Below are positions 36,488 through 45,446 of a stretch of 45,500 nt of DNA, in pieces (the stretch's first letter is position 1; each line of letters starts with the position of its first letter). The notes beneath the pieces were generated by a model. That model searched no databases and was not told the DNA's origin. It saw only the letters and a list, made by a program, of their open reading frames with translations. This DNA comes from Gammaproteobacteria bacterium. Its GTDB lineage: Bacteria; Pseudomonadota; Gammaproteobacteria; Pseudomonadales; Azotimanducaceae. The stretch is taken from NCBI GenBank assembly GCA_030428905.1, contig JAUIED010000018.1:1-45500 (forward strand), read 5' to 3'. Position numbers and translations under genes: made by a program.

Positions 36488-37023
36488 AAGGAATCGTTTT
36501 CAATCTGCTGAGCGAGATGGTCGAGGAGAAGTTCGGTCTGGAAGCCTGGGACGCCGTGCTCGACAAGGCCGGTAGCGAAGGCCTGTTCGTCGCCACGGAG
36601 ACCTACCCGGACGAAGAGCTACTTGCCCTGGTGGCTGCAGGTTCAGAACTCACCAACATACCCGCCAACGATCTGGTGCGCGCGTTCGGGCAGTACATGA
36701 TCCCTCGCTTCGCCGAACACTACAGCGTGTTCTTCGAAGGGCACACCAATCTGAAGGAATTCCTGCTCACCGTGGACAGTGTCATCCACGTCGAGGTGCG
36801 CAAGCTCTACCCGGAGGCTGGACTGCCGGAGTTCACGTACAACAACGGCCAACCGGACAAGCTGACGATGATGTACCGCTCGCCGCGCAAACTGTGCGCA
36901 CTGGCTGAAGGTCTTATTGAGGGCTCTGCAGCGCACTTCGACGAGCCTTGCACCATCCATCACGAGGTGTGCATGCACAAGGGCGCTGATCACTGCGCGC
37001 TGGAACTCGAGTTTTCCCGGTGA
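36484..37023 (+). CDS. H-NOX heme nitric-oxide sensor
   Basis: A 179-residue H-NOX (heme NO-binding) protein. MKGIVFNLLSEMVEEKFG opens the fold. The proximal heme ligand is His102 (SVIHVEVRKLYP) and the heme-propionate motif YxSxR is Tyr131-Ser133-Arg135 (YRSPR), at the canonical positions. Position 140 is Leu, not the distal Tyr of oxygen-binding H-NOX, so a NO-selective sensor is predicted. Cys138, His160, Cys163 and Cys171 match the zinc site of Shewanella-type H-NOX. In known systems ferrous NO-bound H-NOX inhibits its kinase. It overlaps genes on both sides (ATGA, GTGA), consistent with coupled production of the sensor and kinase. Confidence 0.95.
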   Translation: MKGIVFNLLSEMVEEKFGLEAWDAVLDKAGSEGLFVATETYPDEELLALVAAGSELTNIPANDLVRAFGQYMIPRFAEHYSVFFEGHTNLKEFLLTVDSVIHVEVRKLYPEAGLPEFTYNNGQPDKLTMMYRSPRKLCALAEGLIEGSAAHFDEPCTIHHEVCMHKGADHCALELEFSR

Positions 37024-37970
37024 GCGATGACCCGGCCGTATTGCGCCGCGCGCTGGATCGGGAACGCAAGCGGCGTGCCCACGCAGAATACCTGCTGGAA
37101 GAGAAGTCGCGCGAGCTGTTCGAATCCTACGCCGATCTGGAGAAGGCGCACGAGGCATTGAAGTGCAATCAGAAGCAACTCGTGCGCAGCGAGAAGCTGG
37201 CGTCGCTGGGTACGCTGTCCGCCGGCATGGCCCATGAGATCAACAACCCCATCGGTTTCGTGCTGAGCAACCTCAACAGCCTCAACGAGTACGTGCCCGC
37301 CATCCGCCGACTGCACGAAGAGGTGGTGGACCTTCTAAACAAAGTACCGGACGCGTCGCCTCTGGCGGAGGATCGACAACGGCTGCAGGGCTTTCTGGAC
37401 GATGAAGACATGGATTTCATCATGGAAGACACCCGCGATCTGCTGCGAGAGTCGTTGCAGGGAGTCTCACGGGTACGGGACATCGTTGCAGGTCTCAAGA
37501 CTTTCGCCCGTCAGGGTGATCGAACAATGACCGAGCTCGACCTCAACCACGTCGTCAAAGAGACCCTGACACTGGCCAGACGACAGCTCGAAAGCAACAG
37601 TGAGGTGGTCACCGAGTTGACCCAGATTCCGCCGGTGATGGGCACCGAAGGCCGCCTGATGCAGGTGTTGACCAACCTCGTGGTCAACGCAAGTCAGGCG
37701 GTGTGCCCGAAGAAAGGCAAAATCGTCGTGCGCACGCGTACCGACGGAAGCGACGTAGTCGTGGACGTGCAGGACAACGGCCACGGCATGTCTGAAGAGG
37801 TACAGGAAAAGCTCTTTACACCGTTTTTCACCACCAAAGGTGTAGGCAAGGGGACGGGCCTGGGCCTGTCCATCAGTTTTGGTATCGTCGAGGAGCACAA
37901 CGGCCGGATCGAGGTGATAAGCGCTCCCGGCGAAGGCACGACATTCTCCGTGTTCCTGCCGACAGCCTGA
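37020..37970 (+). CDS. Soluble H-NOX-associated histidine kinase (HnoK-like)
   Basis: A 316-residue kinase with no membrane segment. An N-terminal coiled coil (1-58) leads to the dimerisation/phospho-acceptor domain with His72 in SAGMAHEINNPIGF, a helical linker (about 90-160), and a HATPase domain with N-box LTNLVVNASQAV, G1 box VQDNGHGMSEE, F-box FTPFFTTK and G2 box GKGTGLGLSI. All catalytic elements are intact. It lacks any sensor domain of its own, as expected if H-NOX is its sensor. Predicted partners are the two response regulators upstream in the operon. The GTG start at 37020 overlaps the H-NOX stop. The gene ends 12 bases from the convergent fxsA. Confidence 0.92.
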   Translation: MSDDPAVLRRALDRERKRRAHAEYLLEEKSRELFESYADLEKAHEALKCNQKQLVRSEKLASLGTLSAGMAHEINNPIGFVLSNLNSLNEYVPAIRRLHEEVVDLLNKVPDASPLAEDRQRLQGFLDDEDMDFIMEDTRDLLRESLQGVSRVRDIVAGLKTFARQGDRTMTELDLNHVVKETLTLARRQLESNSEVVTELTQIPPVMGTEGRLMQVLTNLVVNASQAVCPKKGKIVVRTRTDGSDVVVDVQDNGHGMSEEVQEKLFTPFFTTKGVGKGTGLGLSISFGIVEEHNGRIEVISAPGEGTTFSVFLPTA

Positions 37971-37982
37971 CCGACCGGGAGG

Positions 37983-38417
37983 CTACTCCAACCGCGAGTC
38001 GTTGCGAGCATCGTCGCAGCGTGAAACCACCTCGCCTTCGATGATGTCCGCTGGCGCATGCGGGCCGCGCTGCAGCACACGCCCGGCGAGCCAGCGGCGA
38101 AACGCAGGTGTGAGCAGCGCGAAACCGAAGGCGTCAGTAACGAATCCCGGCGTCAGGAGAAGCGCACCCGCCACCGCGAGCATGATGCCCTCCGCCATCT
38201 CCTGGGCCGGCAGCACACCGCGCTGCATGTTGTCCTGCGCGCGCATCAGCATGGCCAGCCCCTGTCGGCGCAGCAATGCCACGCCGATGAGCGCCGTGAG
38301 CATGACCAGGCCCACCGTCGGCAACGCGCCGAGATAGCCGCCCACCGTGATGAGCAGGTACATTTCGACGATGGGCACGACGATGAACAGAGCAAGAAGC
38401 AGCGATCCGCGGGGCAA
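37983..38417 (-). CDS. fxsA: FxsA-family membrane protein
   Basis: A 144-residue inner-membrane protein with three or four hydrophobic segments, of the FxsA family (overproduction of E. coli FxsA relieves F-plasmid exclusion of phage T7). Family marks are VVPIVEMYLLITVGGYLGA, LRRQGLAMLMRAQ and the hydrophobic LLTPGFVTDAFGFALLTP. The acidic C-terminal tail is variable. The only practical start is a TTG at 38417, without a clear Shine-Dalgarno. Its 5' end overlaps the divergent alkyltransferase-like gene by about 35 bases. Confidence 0.85.
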   Translation of the reverse strand: MPRGSLLLALFIVVPIVEMYLLITVGGYLGALPTVGLVMLTALIGVALLRRQGLAMLMRAQDNMQRGVLPAQEMAEGIMLAVAGALLLTPGFVTDAFGFALLTPAFRRWLAGRVLQRGPHAPADIIEGEVVSRCDDARNDSRLE

Positions 38418-38787
38418 GGAGACTTCTACCGGTCAGCGCAAAGGGGCCCCATCCTCACAGACCGGGCGCGCAAAGCAAAGCGAACGCACCGGAGAGCTAC
38501 GCGAGGCGGTATGGCAACTGGTGTCGCAAATCCCGAAGGGCCGCATCGCCACCTACGGCCAGATCGCACGCCTCGCCGGCTATCCAAGCCATGCCCGCTA
38601 CGTCGGTCGAACACTTGCCAACCTGCCCGACGGCAGCAAGCTGCCTTGGCATCGCGTGCTCGGCGCGGATCGCACCGTGTCCATACGCGACGGCGGCGGC
38701 CATGTGGAGCAACGGCGACGCCTGGAGCGGGAAGGGGTGGCGTTCGTCGGCCGGCGCGTGCCTAAGGGTTTTCTTTGGGAGGCGTGA
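38383..38787 (+). CDS. Alkyltransferase-like (ATL) DNA-lesion-binding protein
   Basis: An alkyltransferase-like protein of about 134 residues, related to O6-methylguanine-DNA methyltransferase but with Trp in place of the acceptor Cys: the motif reads PWHRVLG instead of PCHRV. Such proteins flip and tag alkylated guanines for nucleotide-excision repair. KGRIATYGQIARLAGYPSHA (helix-turn-helix) and YVGRTLANLP (arginine finger) are intact. The N-terminal 35 residues are not conserved, so the true start may lie further in; ATG 38383 is chosen among several. It overlaps fxsA at the 5' end (divergent) and the AmpG-like gene at the 3' end by 26 bases (convergent). Confidence 0.85.
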   Translation: MNRARSSDPRGKETSTGQRKGAPSSQTGRAKQSERTGELREAVWQLVSQIPKGRIATYGQIARLAGYPSHARYVGRTLANLPDGSKLPWHRVLGADRTVSIRDGGGHVEQRRRLEREGVAFVGRRVPKGFLWEA

Positions 38788-40054
38788 GGACGAGGCCGCG
38801 CACCCTGCCAACCAGCAGCACCAGCGCGATCGCCGGCAGTCCAAGCGCGGCTGCGTACAAGAAAAACGGCGTATAGCCGAAGCCGTCCACTACCACGCCG
38901 GAATAGCCACCGACGAACTTGCCGAGCAGCGTCATCAGCGAGCTGAACAGCGCATATTGTGTGGCGGTATACGCACGGTTGGTCAGCCCCGACAGAAAGG
39001 CGATGAACACCACATTGGCAAGCCCGCCGCTGAAGTTGTCGGCGCTGATCACCACCGCCAGCGCCGGCACCCCGAGCAGGCTGGCGTCAAGGCTAGCCAG
39101 CCCGGCAAAGAGCAGGTTGGTCGCCGCCACCAGCAGGGCGCCGAGCATCAGAATGCGCAGCACACCGTAGCGCACCACGAGCACCCCGCCCACTGCCGAG
39201 CCAACGATGGTCATGGCAAAACCGAAGACTTTCACGACGCTGGCGATCTCTGCCTTGGTGAAGCCCAGGTCCAGATAGAACGGGTTCGCCATGACGCCCA
39301 TGGTGATGTCGCTGAGACGATAGCAGCCGATCAGTGCCAGGAGCAGCAACGCCACACGGACGCCGTTGCGGGTAAAGAAGTCGCGAAACGGCCCAACCAC
39401 CGCAGTTGCAAGCCATCCGCGCAGGCGCTCAAACGCGTCGCCCTTGAGCACCGGCAGGGGTTGGCGCTCAGGCTCGGCAGCGATGAGCGTTGCGAGCACA
39501 CCAACCCCCATGCACAGCGCCATGGCGCCGTAGGCAGACGACCAGGACCAGAACTCAGCGACATAGAGCGCACCGGCGCCCGCGACCAGCAACGCCAGCC
39601 GGTAGCCGAATATATACGTCGCTGCCATCGCCGCCTGGCGTGACTCATCCACCGCTTCGATGCGATAGGCATCGATGGTGATGTCCTGGGTGGCAGAGGC
39701 AAAGGCGACGAAAAGCCCGTACCACACGAGCGCGGTCAGCGATTCGCCCGGCTGAGTAGAAGCCATGCCGAGAAGGCCCACCGCAATCGCCACCTGCGAG
39801 AGCAGCATCCAGCTCCGCCGCTGGCCGAGCCACCGGCCAAGCAACGGCAGCCGCAACCGATCCACCACCGGTGCCCAGAAGAACTTGATGGAGTAGGTGA
39901 TGGCGATCCAGCTCACGAAGCCGGTTTCGGTGCGGGACACACCGGCCTCGGTCAGCCAGGCGGAGAGCGTGGAGAACACCAACAGCAGAGGCAGACCGGC
40001 AGAAAAGCCGAAGAACAGCATGCCGAGCACCCGCGGGTGACGGTACACCTCCAC
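38762..40054 (-). CDS. ampG: AmpG-like MFS permease
   Basis: A 430-residue major-facilitator protein with about 12 or more helices, matching AmpG permeases that import anhydromuropeptides for cell-wall recycling. YRHPRVLGMLFFGFSAGLPL at the N-terminus, DRLRLPLLGRWLGQRRSWM in the first cytoplasmic loop and the ATQDITIDAYRIE motif are AmpG-like. The GTG at 40054 is used with GGGAA upstream. In-frame codons before it (PRRTWREA) resemble the AmpG family N-terminus but offer no ATG, GTG or TTG, so a non-standard start cannot be ruled out. It lies 37 bases downstream of yajQ and is probably cotranscribed. Confidence 0.82.
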   Translation of the reverse strand: MEVYRHPRVLGMLFFGFSAGLPLLLVFSTLSAWLTEAGVSRTETGFVSWIAITYSIKFFWAPVVDRLRLPLLGRWLGQRRSWMLLSQVAIAVGLLGMASTQPGESLTALVWYGLFVAFASATQDITIDAYRIEAVDESRQAAMAATYIFGYRLALLVAGAGALYVAEFWSWSSAYGAMALCMGVGVLATLIAAEPERQPLPVLKGDAFERLRGWLATAVVGPFRDFFTRNGVRVALLLLALIGCYRLSDITMGVMANPFYLDLGFTKAEIASVVKVFGFAMTIVGSAVGGVLVVRYGVLRILMLGALLVAATNLLFAGLASLDASLLGVPALAVVISADNFSGGLANVVFIAFLSGLTNRAYTATQYALFSSLMTLLGKFVGGYSGVVVDGFGYTPFFLYAAALGLPAIALVLLVGRVRGLVLTPPKENP

Positions 40055-40091
40055 CGCTTCCCGCCACGTGCGGCGGGGCAGGCTCTGTGGG

Positions 40092-40574
40092 TCAGTCGCG
40101 GAAATTGTCGAACTGCAGCGGCAGCCCCAGCTCCGCGTCTTTGAACATGCTGATCACCTGCTGCAGCTCATCGCGCTTCTTGCCGGTGACGCGCACCTTG
40201 TCGCCGTTCACCTGTGCCTGCACTTTGAGCTTGGAGCCTTTGACCATCTTGGTCATCTTGCGGGCGGTGTCCTGGTCGATACCCTGCTTCAGACCGTACA
40301 GGCGCCGTTTGACCTTGCCGGCACCCTCGATCTCGCCAGGGTCCAGGCAGGAGGCATCCACCGAGCGGCGGGTGAGCTTCTCGCGCAGAATGTCTTCCAT
40401 CTGCTGAATCTGAAACTCCTCAGGTGCCGTGACCAGAACTCCCCCTTCCTTGAGCTCGTAGCTCGCCTCGACGCCGCGAAAATCGAAGCGCTTCTCCAGC
40501 TCCCGGTTGGCCTGGTCGACGGCGTTGCTGAGCTCGTGTTCGTCCACTTCGGACACCACATCGAATGATGGCAA
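40092..40574 (-). CDS. yajQ: YajQ-family nucleotide-binding protein
   Basis: A 160-residue YajQ protein with two ferredoxin-like halves. PSFDVVSEVDEHELSNAVDQ opens it and VTGKKRDELQQVISMFK and the FDNFRD ending complete the family signature. YajQ proteins bind c-di-GMP in Xanthomonas and Pseudomonas and influence transcription factors, so this is a candidate effector for the cyclic-di-GMP enzymes nearby. The start is a TTG at 40574 with GGAGG 8 bases before it. The convergent/divergent partner across 64 bases is the REC-degenerate GGDEF gene. Confidence 0.93.
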   Translation of the reverse strand: MPSFDVVSEVDEHELSNAVDQANRELEKRFDFRGVEASYELKEGGVLVTAPEEFQIQQMEDILREKLTRRSVDASCLDPGEIEGAGKVKRRLYGLKQGIDQDTARKMTKMVKGSKLKVQAQVNGDKVRVTGKKRDELQQVISMFKDAELGLPLQFDNFRD

Positions 40575-40638
40575 GGGTGGCTCCTCCCTGGGTTAAACTA
40601 TCCGGTTCAAGAAGTACTGACCTGCGCGCGTAAGTTAC

Positions 40639-41610
40639 ATGTCCCAGGAAGACATTCCAATCCTCGTAGTGGACGACGCCAAGTTCTCGAGCGCCATTAT
40701 TGCCAAGGCGCTGCGGGCGGGCGGGTTCAACAACGTGCGCTTCACCAACAACCCGCTGCAGGCGCTGCGGTCAGTGGAAAAGCGGCCGGCAGACATCGTC
40801 ATCGCCGACTGGCTCATGCCGCACATGGACGGCGTGGAGCTGTCACGCCGCATCAAGAAGCTGGATGAGACCACCGACCACTACACCTACACCATTCTGC
40901 TGACCGCCCGCGACGACGAAGAGGCCATTCGCCAGGCGTTCAAGGCTGGCGTGGACGACTTCATCAACAAAGCGCACCTGCGCTCGCAGCTGCAGATTCG
41001 CGTGACTGCCGCGCGCCAGATGGCCAAGAGAAGCAACGATCTTCTGCGTTCGAACCGCCTGCTGCGGCGCAAGATCCGCGAGCTGCAGACCACCGACCTG
41101 GTTGACCCGGTAACCGGGCTCGGCAACGTCAAGTACACCCTGGAGCGGCTCGGTGACGCCATCCGTCAGGCGGAGACCCGCGGGGGTGCCGCCTGCCTGG
41201 TGCTGGTGGGCGTGAAGAACCTCGACGTGGTGCAATCCCAGTACGACAAAACCACGGTAGATGAGCTGATCTCGGCCATCGGCAGTCGCGTGCAGTCTCT
41301 TGTTCGGCCGCTGGATGTGGTAACGCGCCCGGAGCCGGATATCTTCGCCATCGTGACACTGCAGAACGATCTCGGCTGCTGCTCGGCAGACAGCTTCAAG
41401 CGCATCTTCGACAATCTCTACATGCGCTCATTCAAGACCAGCGAAGGCTACATACCCGTGGTGGTAGGCGTGAGCGTGTACGCCGCCGACGAACACACCG
41501 GCTTTCCCGCGCCGAAACTGCTGATGGAACAGGCCTATCGCGGCCTCACACAGTCCTTCGACAGCGGCACCATCGTTGCCAGCAACTTCGATCCTGTCGA
41601 TGCAATTTAA
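40639..41610 (+). CDS. Response regulator with degenerate GGDEF domain
   Basis: A 323-residue response regulator. The receiver (1-125) is normal: Asp12-Asp13 acid pocket, phospho-acceptor Asp57 ([12 protein letters not shown]), Thr89, and Lys111. A coiled helix (about 125-150) leads into a GGDEF-like fold from about residue 152 ([13 protein letters not shown], the usual entry motif). The catalytic motif is replaced by EPDIF at 232-236 ([10 protein letters not shown]), so diguanylate cyclase activity is not expected; no I-site RxxD is seen. It may bind GTP or a partner. Its end overlaps the LLM monooxygenase start by 11 bases. The adjacent yajQ is divergent. Confidence 0.85.
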   Translation: MSQEDIPILVVDDAKFSSAIIAKALRAGGFNNVRFTNNPLQALRSVEKRPADIVIADWLMPHMDGVELSRRIKKLDETTDHYTYTILLTARDDEEAIRQAFKAGVDDFINKAHLRSQLQIRVTAARQMAKRSNDLLRSNRLLRRKIRELQTTDLVDPVTGLGNVKYTLERLGDAIRQAETRGGAACLVLVGVKNLDVVQSQYDKTTVDELISAIGSRVQSLVRPLDVVTRPEPDIFAIVTLQNDLGCCSADSFKRIFDNLYMRSFKTSEGYIPVVVGVSVYAADEHTGFPAPKLLMEQAYRGLTQSFDSGTIVASNFDPVDAI

Positions 41611-42592
41611 GCTGTCCATACTCGATCTGGCCCCGGTCCCCGAGGGCAGCACGCCCGCGGATGCGTTCGCCAACTCCGCAGCGCTCGCACAACGGGCAGA
41701 GCAACTCGGCTACCACCGCTACTGGCTGGCCGAGCACCACAACATGGCCGGCATCGCCAGCGCCGCAACATCGGTGGTCATCGGCCACGTTGCCGCAGCC
41801 ACCAGCCGCATCCGCGTGGGCGCCGGCGGCGTGATGCTGCCGAACCACGCACCGCTGGTGATCGCCGAGCAGTTCGGCACCCTGGAAAGCCTGTTTCCCG
41901 GCCGCATCGACCTCGGCCTCGGACGCGCGCCCGGCACCGATCAGGCAACGGCCCACGCCTTGCGGCGCACGTTGACGGGCGGCGTCGATCGATTTCCGGA
42001 GGATGTTCGCGAGCTGCAGCGATACTTCTCCGACGCCCGTGCTGCCGTCGAGGCAACCCCCGGGCACGGCCTGAATGTGCCGATCTGGATACTCGGCTCG
42101 AGCCTGTATGGTGCTTCGCTGGCAGCCGCCTTTGGCCTGCCTTACGCCTTCGCCTCGCACTTCGCACCGGCAGCGATGATGCAGGCGATCGCCGTGTACC
42201 GGGAGCGCTTTCAGCCCTCCGCGCAGCTTGATGCGCCCTACGTGATGCTCGGCTACAACATCTGCGCCGCCGACAGCGAGCAGGAAGCACACTACTGGCG
42301 TTCGTCATCGCTGCAGGCCTTCATCAACCTGCGCAACGGCCGCCCCGGCAAGTTGCCGCCGCCGGTAGAAGGCTTCGAGGCGCAACTCACACCGCAGGAC
42401 CGCTACCTGCTGGAGCAGATCGGTACCTGTTCCAGCGTCGGCACCCAGGATACGGTGCGTGAGGATCTGCGACAGTTTCTGCACACCACCGGTGCCGACG
42501 AGATCATGGTGGTGGCACAGATCTTCGATCACGCCGCACGGGTGCGCTCCTGTGAGATCGGCATGGCCGCAGCACGGGAGCTCGCCGCCTGA
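41600..42592 (+). CDS. Luciferase-like (LLM) flavin monooxygenase
   Basis: A 330-residue LLM-class flavin-dependent monooxygenase with a TIM-barrel fold. Typical segments are [48 protein letters not shown] and [15 protein letters not shown]. The MsnO8-like subgroup of alkanal monooxygenases begins this way. The substrate and the flavin reductase partner are not evident. The ATG at 41600 gives the standard N-terminus and overlaps the response-regulator gene by 11 bases; a longer frame at 41576 is rejected. Its TGA is linked to the SRPBCC gene through a CTGA overlap, so the two likely form a functional pair. Confidence 0.88.
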   Translation: MQFKLSILDLAPVPEGSTPADAFANSAALAQRAEQLGYHRYWLAEHHNMAGIASAATSVVIGHVAAATSRIRVGAGGVMLPNHAPLVIAEQFGTLESLFPGRIDLGLGRAPGTDQATAHALRRTLTGGVDRFPEDVRELQRYFSDARAAVEATPGHGLNVPIWILGSSLYGASLAAAFGLPYAFASHFAPAAMMQAIAVYRERFQPSAQLDAPYVMLGYNICAADSEQEAHYWRSSSLQAFINLRNGRPGKLPPPVEGFEAQLTPQDRYLLEQIGTCSSVGTQDTVREDLRQFLHTTGADEIMVVAQIFDHAARVRSCEIGMAAARELAA

Positions 42593-43044
42593 AAGACATC
42601 TCCCACACCTTCCATATCGACATCGCGGTGGGTGAGGCCTGGCAGAAGCTTCGCGATCTGACGCTGGCCAGCCGCTATGTTCCCTCGGTGCACGATGTGA
42701 CGATCGACAGCCCGTCAGCACAAGGCGTCGGCGCCAGCCGCACCGTGCATCTCGACCGCGGCATGACCATGAACGAAACCGTGCTGGAATGGCAGGAGGG
42801 CAGCGGTTTTCTGCTGCGCCTGCACCGGGGCGATAAGCCCATCGCCCCGTTGTTCCGCGCCAACACCTTCCGCTACGCCATCGCGCCCGCGCGGGACGGC
42901 GGCACGCAGGCGACACTCACCATGTCCTACGAGCCCCGGGGGCCGATATCAGGTTTGGTGTGCCGCCTTGTGGTAGAGCGGGCGTTCGCGCGTCAACTCG
43001 CGGCGATCGCCCGCAATATGAAGGACCTCTACGAAAGCAGCTAA
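42589..43044 (+). CDS. SRPBCC-family protein with probable CTG start
   Basis: A 151-residue SRPBCC (START-like) protein with a hydrophobic ligand cavity: strand [20 protein letters not shown], then [12 protein letters not shown] and a long C-terminal helix [19 protein letters not shown]. The family binds lipids, polyketides or other hydrophobic molecules. No ATG, GTG or TTG precedes GTG 42628 in frame, and starting there would remove the first strand. CTG 42589 restores it, overlaps the LLM stop (CTGA) and has a good Shine-Dalgarno (GGGAG, 8-base spacing). I therefore annotate from CTG, with GTG 42628 as the fallback. The end overlaps the TonB-receptor gene by 4 bases, convergent. Confidence 0.72.
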   Translation: MKDISHTFHIDIAVGEAWQKLRDLTLASRYVPSVHDVTIDSPSAQGVGASRTVHLDRGMTMNETVLEWQEGSGFLLRLHRGDKPIAPLFRANTFRYAIAPARDGGTQATLTMSYEPRGPISGLVCRLVVERAFARQLAAIARNMKDLYESS

Positions 43045-45374
43045 CCGCCGAACCGATACGTGAACGAGGCGTACACCGTGCGCGGCCGCGTCGGCTGGCC
43101 GAAGGTCAGCCCGAAAGTGGCGAACGGCGTGGCGGACTCGTAGTACACCTCGTCCGTGGCGTTGCGCACCCCCAGCGCGACTTCCCAACTGTCATCCGCA
43201 GCCAGATAGCGGCCGGAGAGGTTCAGGTTGCGGTAGTCGTCGATGAGGTTTTCTACCAGGTTCTCTGGGCGCGAGTAGTAGTCATCCTTCATGGCGTAAT
43301 CCGCTCGCAGGGAAACGCGAGCACCGCTGGCAAGGGGCACTTCGTAGCGCGCCATCAGCGAAAGGGTCCAGTCCGGTGTGTTCGGCAAGTCGTTGCTCCT
43401 ACCAATAACCACCGTATTAGAAACCAGCGTACCCTCCAAACTATCGATCTCGTCATCTAGCAGTCCGAGATTGACGCCCAGCGTGAAATTCTCTGTTAGA
43501 AGCGCGGACAACTCCAGCTCAAAGCCTCGAACGGTGGCGTCGCCCAGGTTTGCCTTGGTGGAGCTGGTTGCGACCACATCGCTTGATGCGTTCACCTGCA
43601 TGTCCTCGTAATCCATGGAGAACAGCGCCGCGTTGAGACGCATACGCCCATCCCACAGAGTGGACTTCATACCAAGCTCGTAGTTGGTGACGAACTCCGG
43701 GTCGTAGCTCGGCAGCGGGTTCGGCACCACGCCGGTGAAACGCGCCGCGTAGCTGCCGTCGCGGTAACCTTCGGAGTAGGTCGCATACAGCATAATGTCG
43801 TCGTTCACATCCCACGACAAAGATACCAGCGGCGTGGTCTCTTCGGTTTCCAGATCACCGAACTGCACGCTCAACGGTCCGACACGTCGCCGGGTGATCA
43901 GGTCGAAGTGCTTGTTGCTCTCGGTGTAGCGCGCACCGACGGTGAGCGTCAGACTATCCGTGAGATCGAAGTTCACCTGCCCGAACACGGCCTGGCTGTC
44001 GTTGTCGATAAACCGGTCGATGTACTGGAAGAAGAAATCCGGCGGCCCGGACAGCGGCGGCGCAAAGGCGATCTGATTGGGAATCGCCTCCCGGCCGTCT
44101 TCCTCGAAATAGTAGAAGCCGACCACGTAGCTCAGCCGGCCGTCCATCGCATCACCGGAGAGCTGCAGCTCGTGCGAGGTCTGATCCTGTACGTACTCGT
44201 CGTGGTTGTTGGCGAAGAGGATGTACGGCGAGAAGTCGAGATCGTTGAACAGGCCGATGTCGAACTCGCGGTAGGAGGCGATGTATTTCAGCTCCACCAC
44301 ATCCAGATCCCAGGTGGCCGTGAGGTTGGCGCCCCAAACCTCCACGCTCTGCTCCGCATCCACCGGATTGCCCGCGCCATCGACGAACTGGGCGTTGGTC
44401 TTGTAGGGGTCGCCGGTGTTCCACACCGGGCCGTAGCAGGCGGAGTTGCTGGCCTGCCCGGCACCTGTGGTGCACGACGCAGGATTGCCGCTGTAGATCG
44501 CGTTGAAGAAATGCGCAAACGGCTGCACGGGCAGGCCGAGCTGGATGGTGCTGCCATTGAACCCACCGATACCGGCAATGGGCGTGATTGCGCCCGGCGT
44601 TTCTTCCGCCTTGGAGTAGTCGGCCGCCAGGTCGAGGCTGAAGTTGTCGGTGACATCGAAACGGAAACGCGCCCGCGCCCCCCACAGATCGTCGCTGCCG
44701 AGGTCCAGATCGTCGTGCTGCAGGGCCTCCACGTAGCCGTCGCGCTCACGCACGAAGGCGCTGATGCGCCCGGCCGCGCGATCGCCCATGGGGAAATTCA
44801 AGGTGCCGCCAATCTCCCGGTAGCCTTCATCGCCAACGGACAGCTGCACATGACCGGAGAGCGTATCGTCCGGGGTCTTCGAGACGATATTCACCGCACC
44901 ACCGATGGTGTTGCGGCCGAACAGCGTGCCCTGGGGCCCGCGCAGCACTTCCACCCGTTCGATGTCCACCAGGTCGAACACGCTGCCGATGTTGCGGCCC
45001 ATGTACACGCCGTCGAGGTAGATGCCGACCGCCGGGTCTTCTACCGGGATGAAGTCGTTCTGACCCATGCCGCGGATGAACACCACGGGAGATTTGACGC
45101 CGCTGGTGCCGCCGGCTGCTTCGAAGTGCACGTTGGGTACCGTTTTGCCCAGCGCATCGATCTTCAGACCACCCTGCTCCAGCAGCGCTTCACCGGTCAT
45201 CACCGACACCGCCACCGGTACCGACTGCAGGCTCTCTTCTTTGCGCCGTGCCGTGACGACGATTTCTTCCAGCGCGAGCGTGCTGCCCGACTCCGCAGCC
45301 AGAACCGGCGCGCTGACGCCCACCGTACCGGCAGCAGCCCACGCGGCCAGCAGGCCAATCCGTAACTTGCCCAT
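43041..45374 (-). CDS. TonB-dependent outer-membrane receptor
   Basis: A 777-residue outer-membrane receptor for energised uptake. A signal peptide (about 1-28) is followed by a TonB-box region (LEEIVVTARRKEE), a plug domain (VVFIRGMGQND, AVGIYLDGVYMGR, VEVLRGPQGTLFGRNTIGGA) and a 22-strand barrel ending in the aromatic TYRFGG. The plug style is of the sphingomonad/gammaproteobacterial catabolic-receptor type, often for aromatic, sterol-like or polymer substrates rather than classic siderophores. The ATG at 45374 has GGGGAG at 7-base spacing. An inverted repeat overlaps its predicted promoter. The stop overlaps the convergent SRPBCC gene. The ligand is unknown. Confidence 0.92.
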   Translation of the reverse strand: MGKLRIGLLAAWAAAGTVGVSAPVLAAESGSTLALEEIVVTARRKEESLQSVPVAVSVMTGEALLEQGGLKIDALGKTVPNVHFEAAGGTSGVKSPVVFIRGMGQNDFIPVEDPAVGIYLDGVYMGRNIGSVFDLVDIERVEVLRGPQGTLFGRNTIGGAVNIVSKTPDDTLSGHVQLSVGDEGYREIGGTLNFPMGDRAAGRISAFVRERDGYVEALQHDDLDLGSDDLWGARARFRFDVTDNFSLDLAADYSKAEETPGAITPIAGIGGFNGSTIQLGLPVQPFAHFFNAIYSGNPASCTTGAGQASNSACYGPVWNTGDPYKTNAQFVDGAGNPVDAEQSVEVWGANLTATWDLDVVELKYIASYREFDIGLFNDLDFSPYILFANNHDEYVQDQTSHELQLSGDAMDGRLSYVVGFYYFEEDGREAIPNQIAFAPPLSGPPDFFFQYIDRFIDNDSQAVFGQVNFDLTDSLTLTVGARYTESNKHFDLITRRRVGPLSVQFGDLETEETTPLVSLSWDVNDDIMLYATYSEGYRDGSYAARFTGVVPNPLPSYDPEFVTNYELGMKSTLWDGRMRLNAALFSMDYEDMQVNASSDVVATSSTKANLGDATVRGFELELSALLTENFTLGVNLGLLDDEIDSLEGTLVSNTVVIGRSNDLPNTPDWTLSLMARYEVPLASGARVSLRADYAMKDDYYSRPENLVENLIDDYRNLNLSGRYLAADDSWEVALGVRNATDEVYYESATPFATFGLTFGQPTRPRTVYASFTYRFGG

Positions 45375-45423
45375 GCGAATTCTCCCCAATGTATGGAACG
45401 CCGCCGGATCCCTACTCCCGACG

Positions 45424-45446
45424 AACGGTCAATATCATAGACCGTT
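45424..45446. promoter_or_regulatory. Inverted-repeat operator over the TonB-receptor promoter
   Basis: AACGGTC (45424-45430), nine bases, then GACCGTT (45440-45446) is a perfect 7-9-7 inverted repeat. It covers the predicted -10 of the TonB-receptor gene, the expected place for a repressor such as a TetR-type protein. No regulator gene is seen nearby. Confidence 0.5.

Noticed and set aside
43908..45365. A 485-codon open frame on the plus strand
   Set aside because: It is antisense to the TonB-receptor gene, whose plug motifs, signal peptide and ribosome-binding site are all clear.
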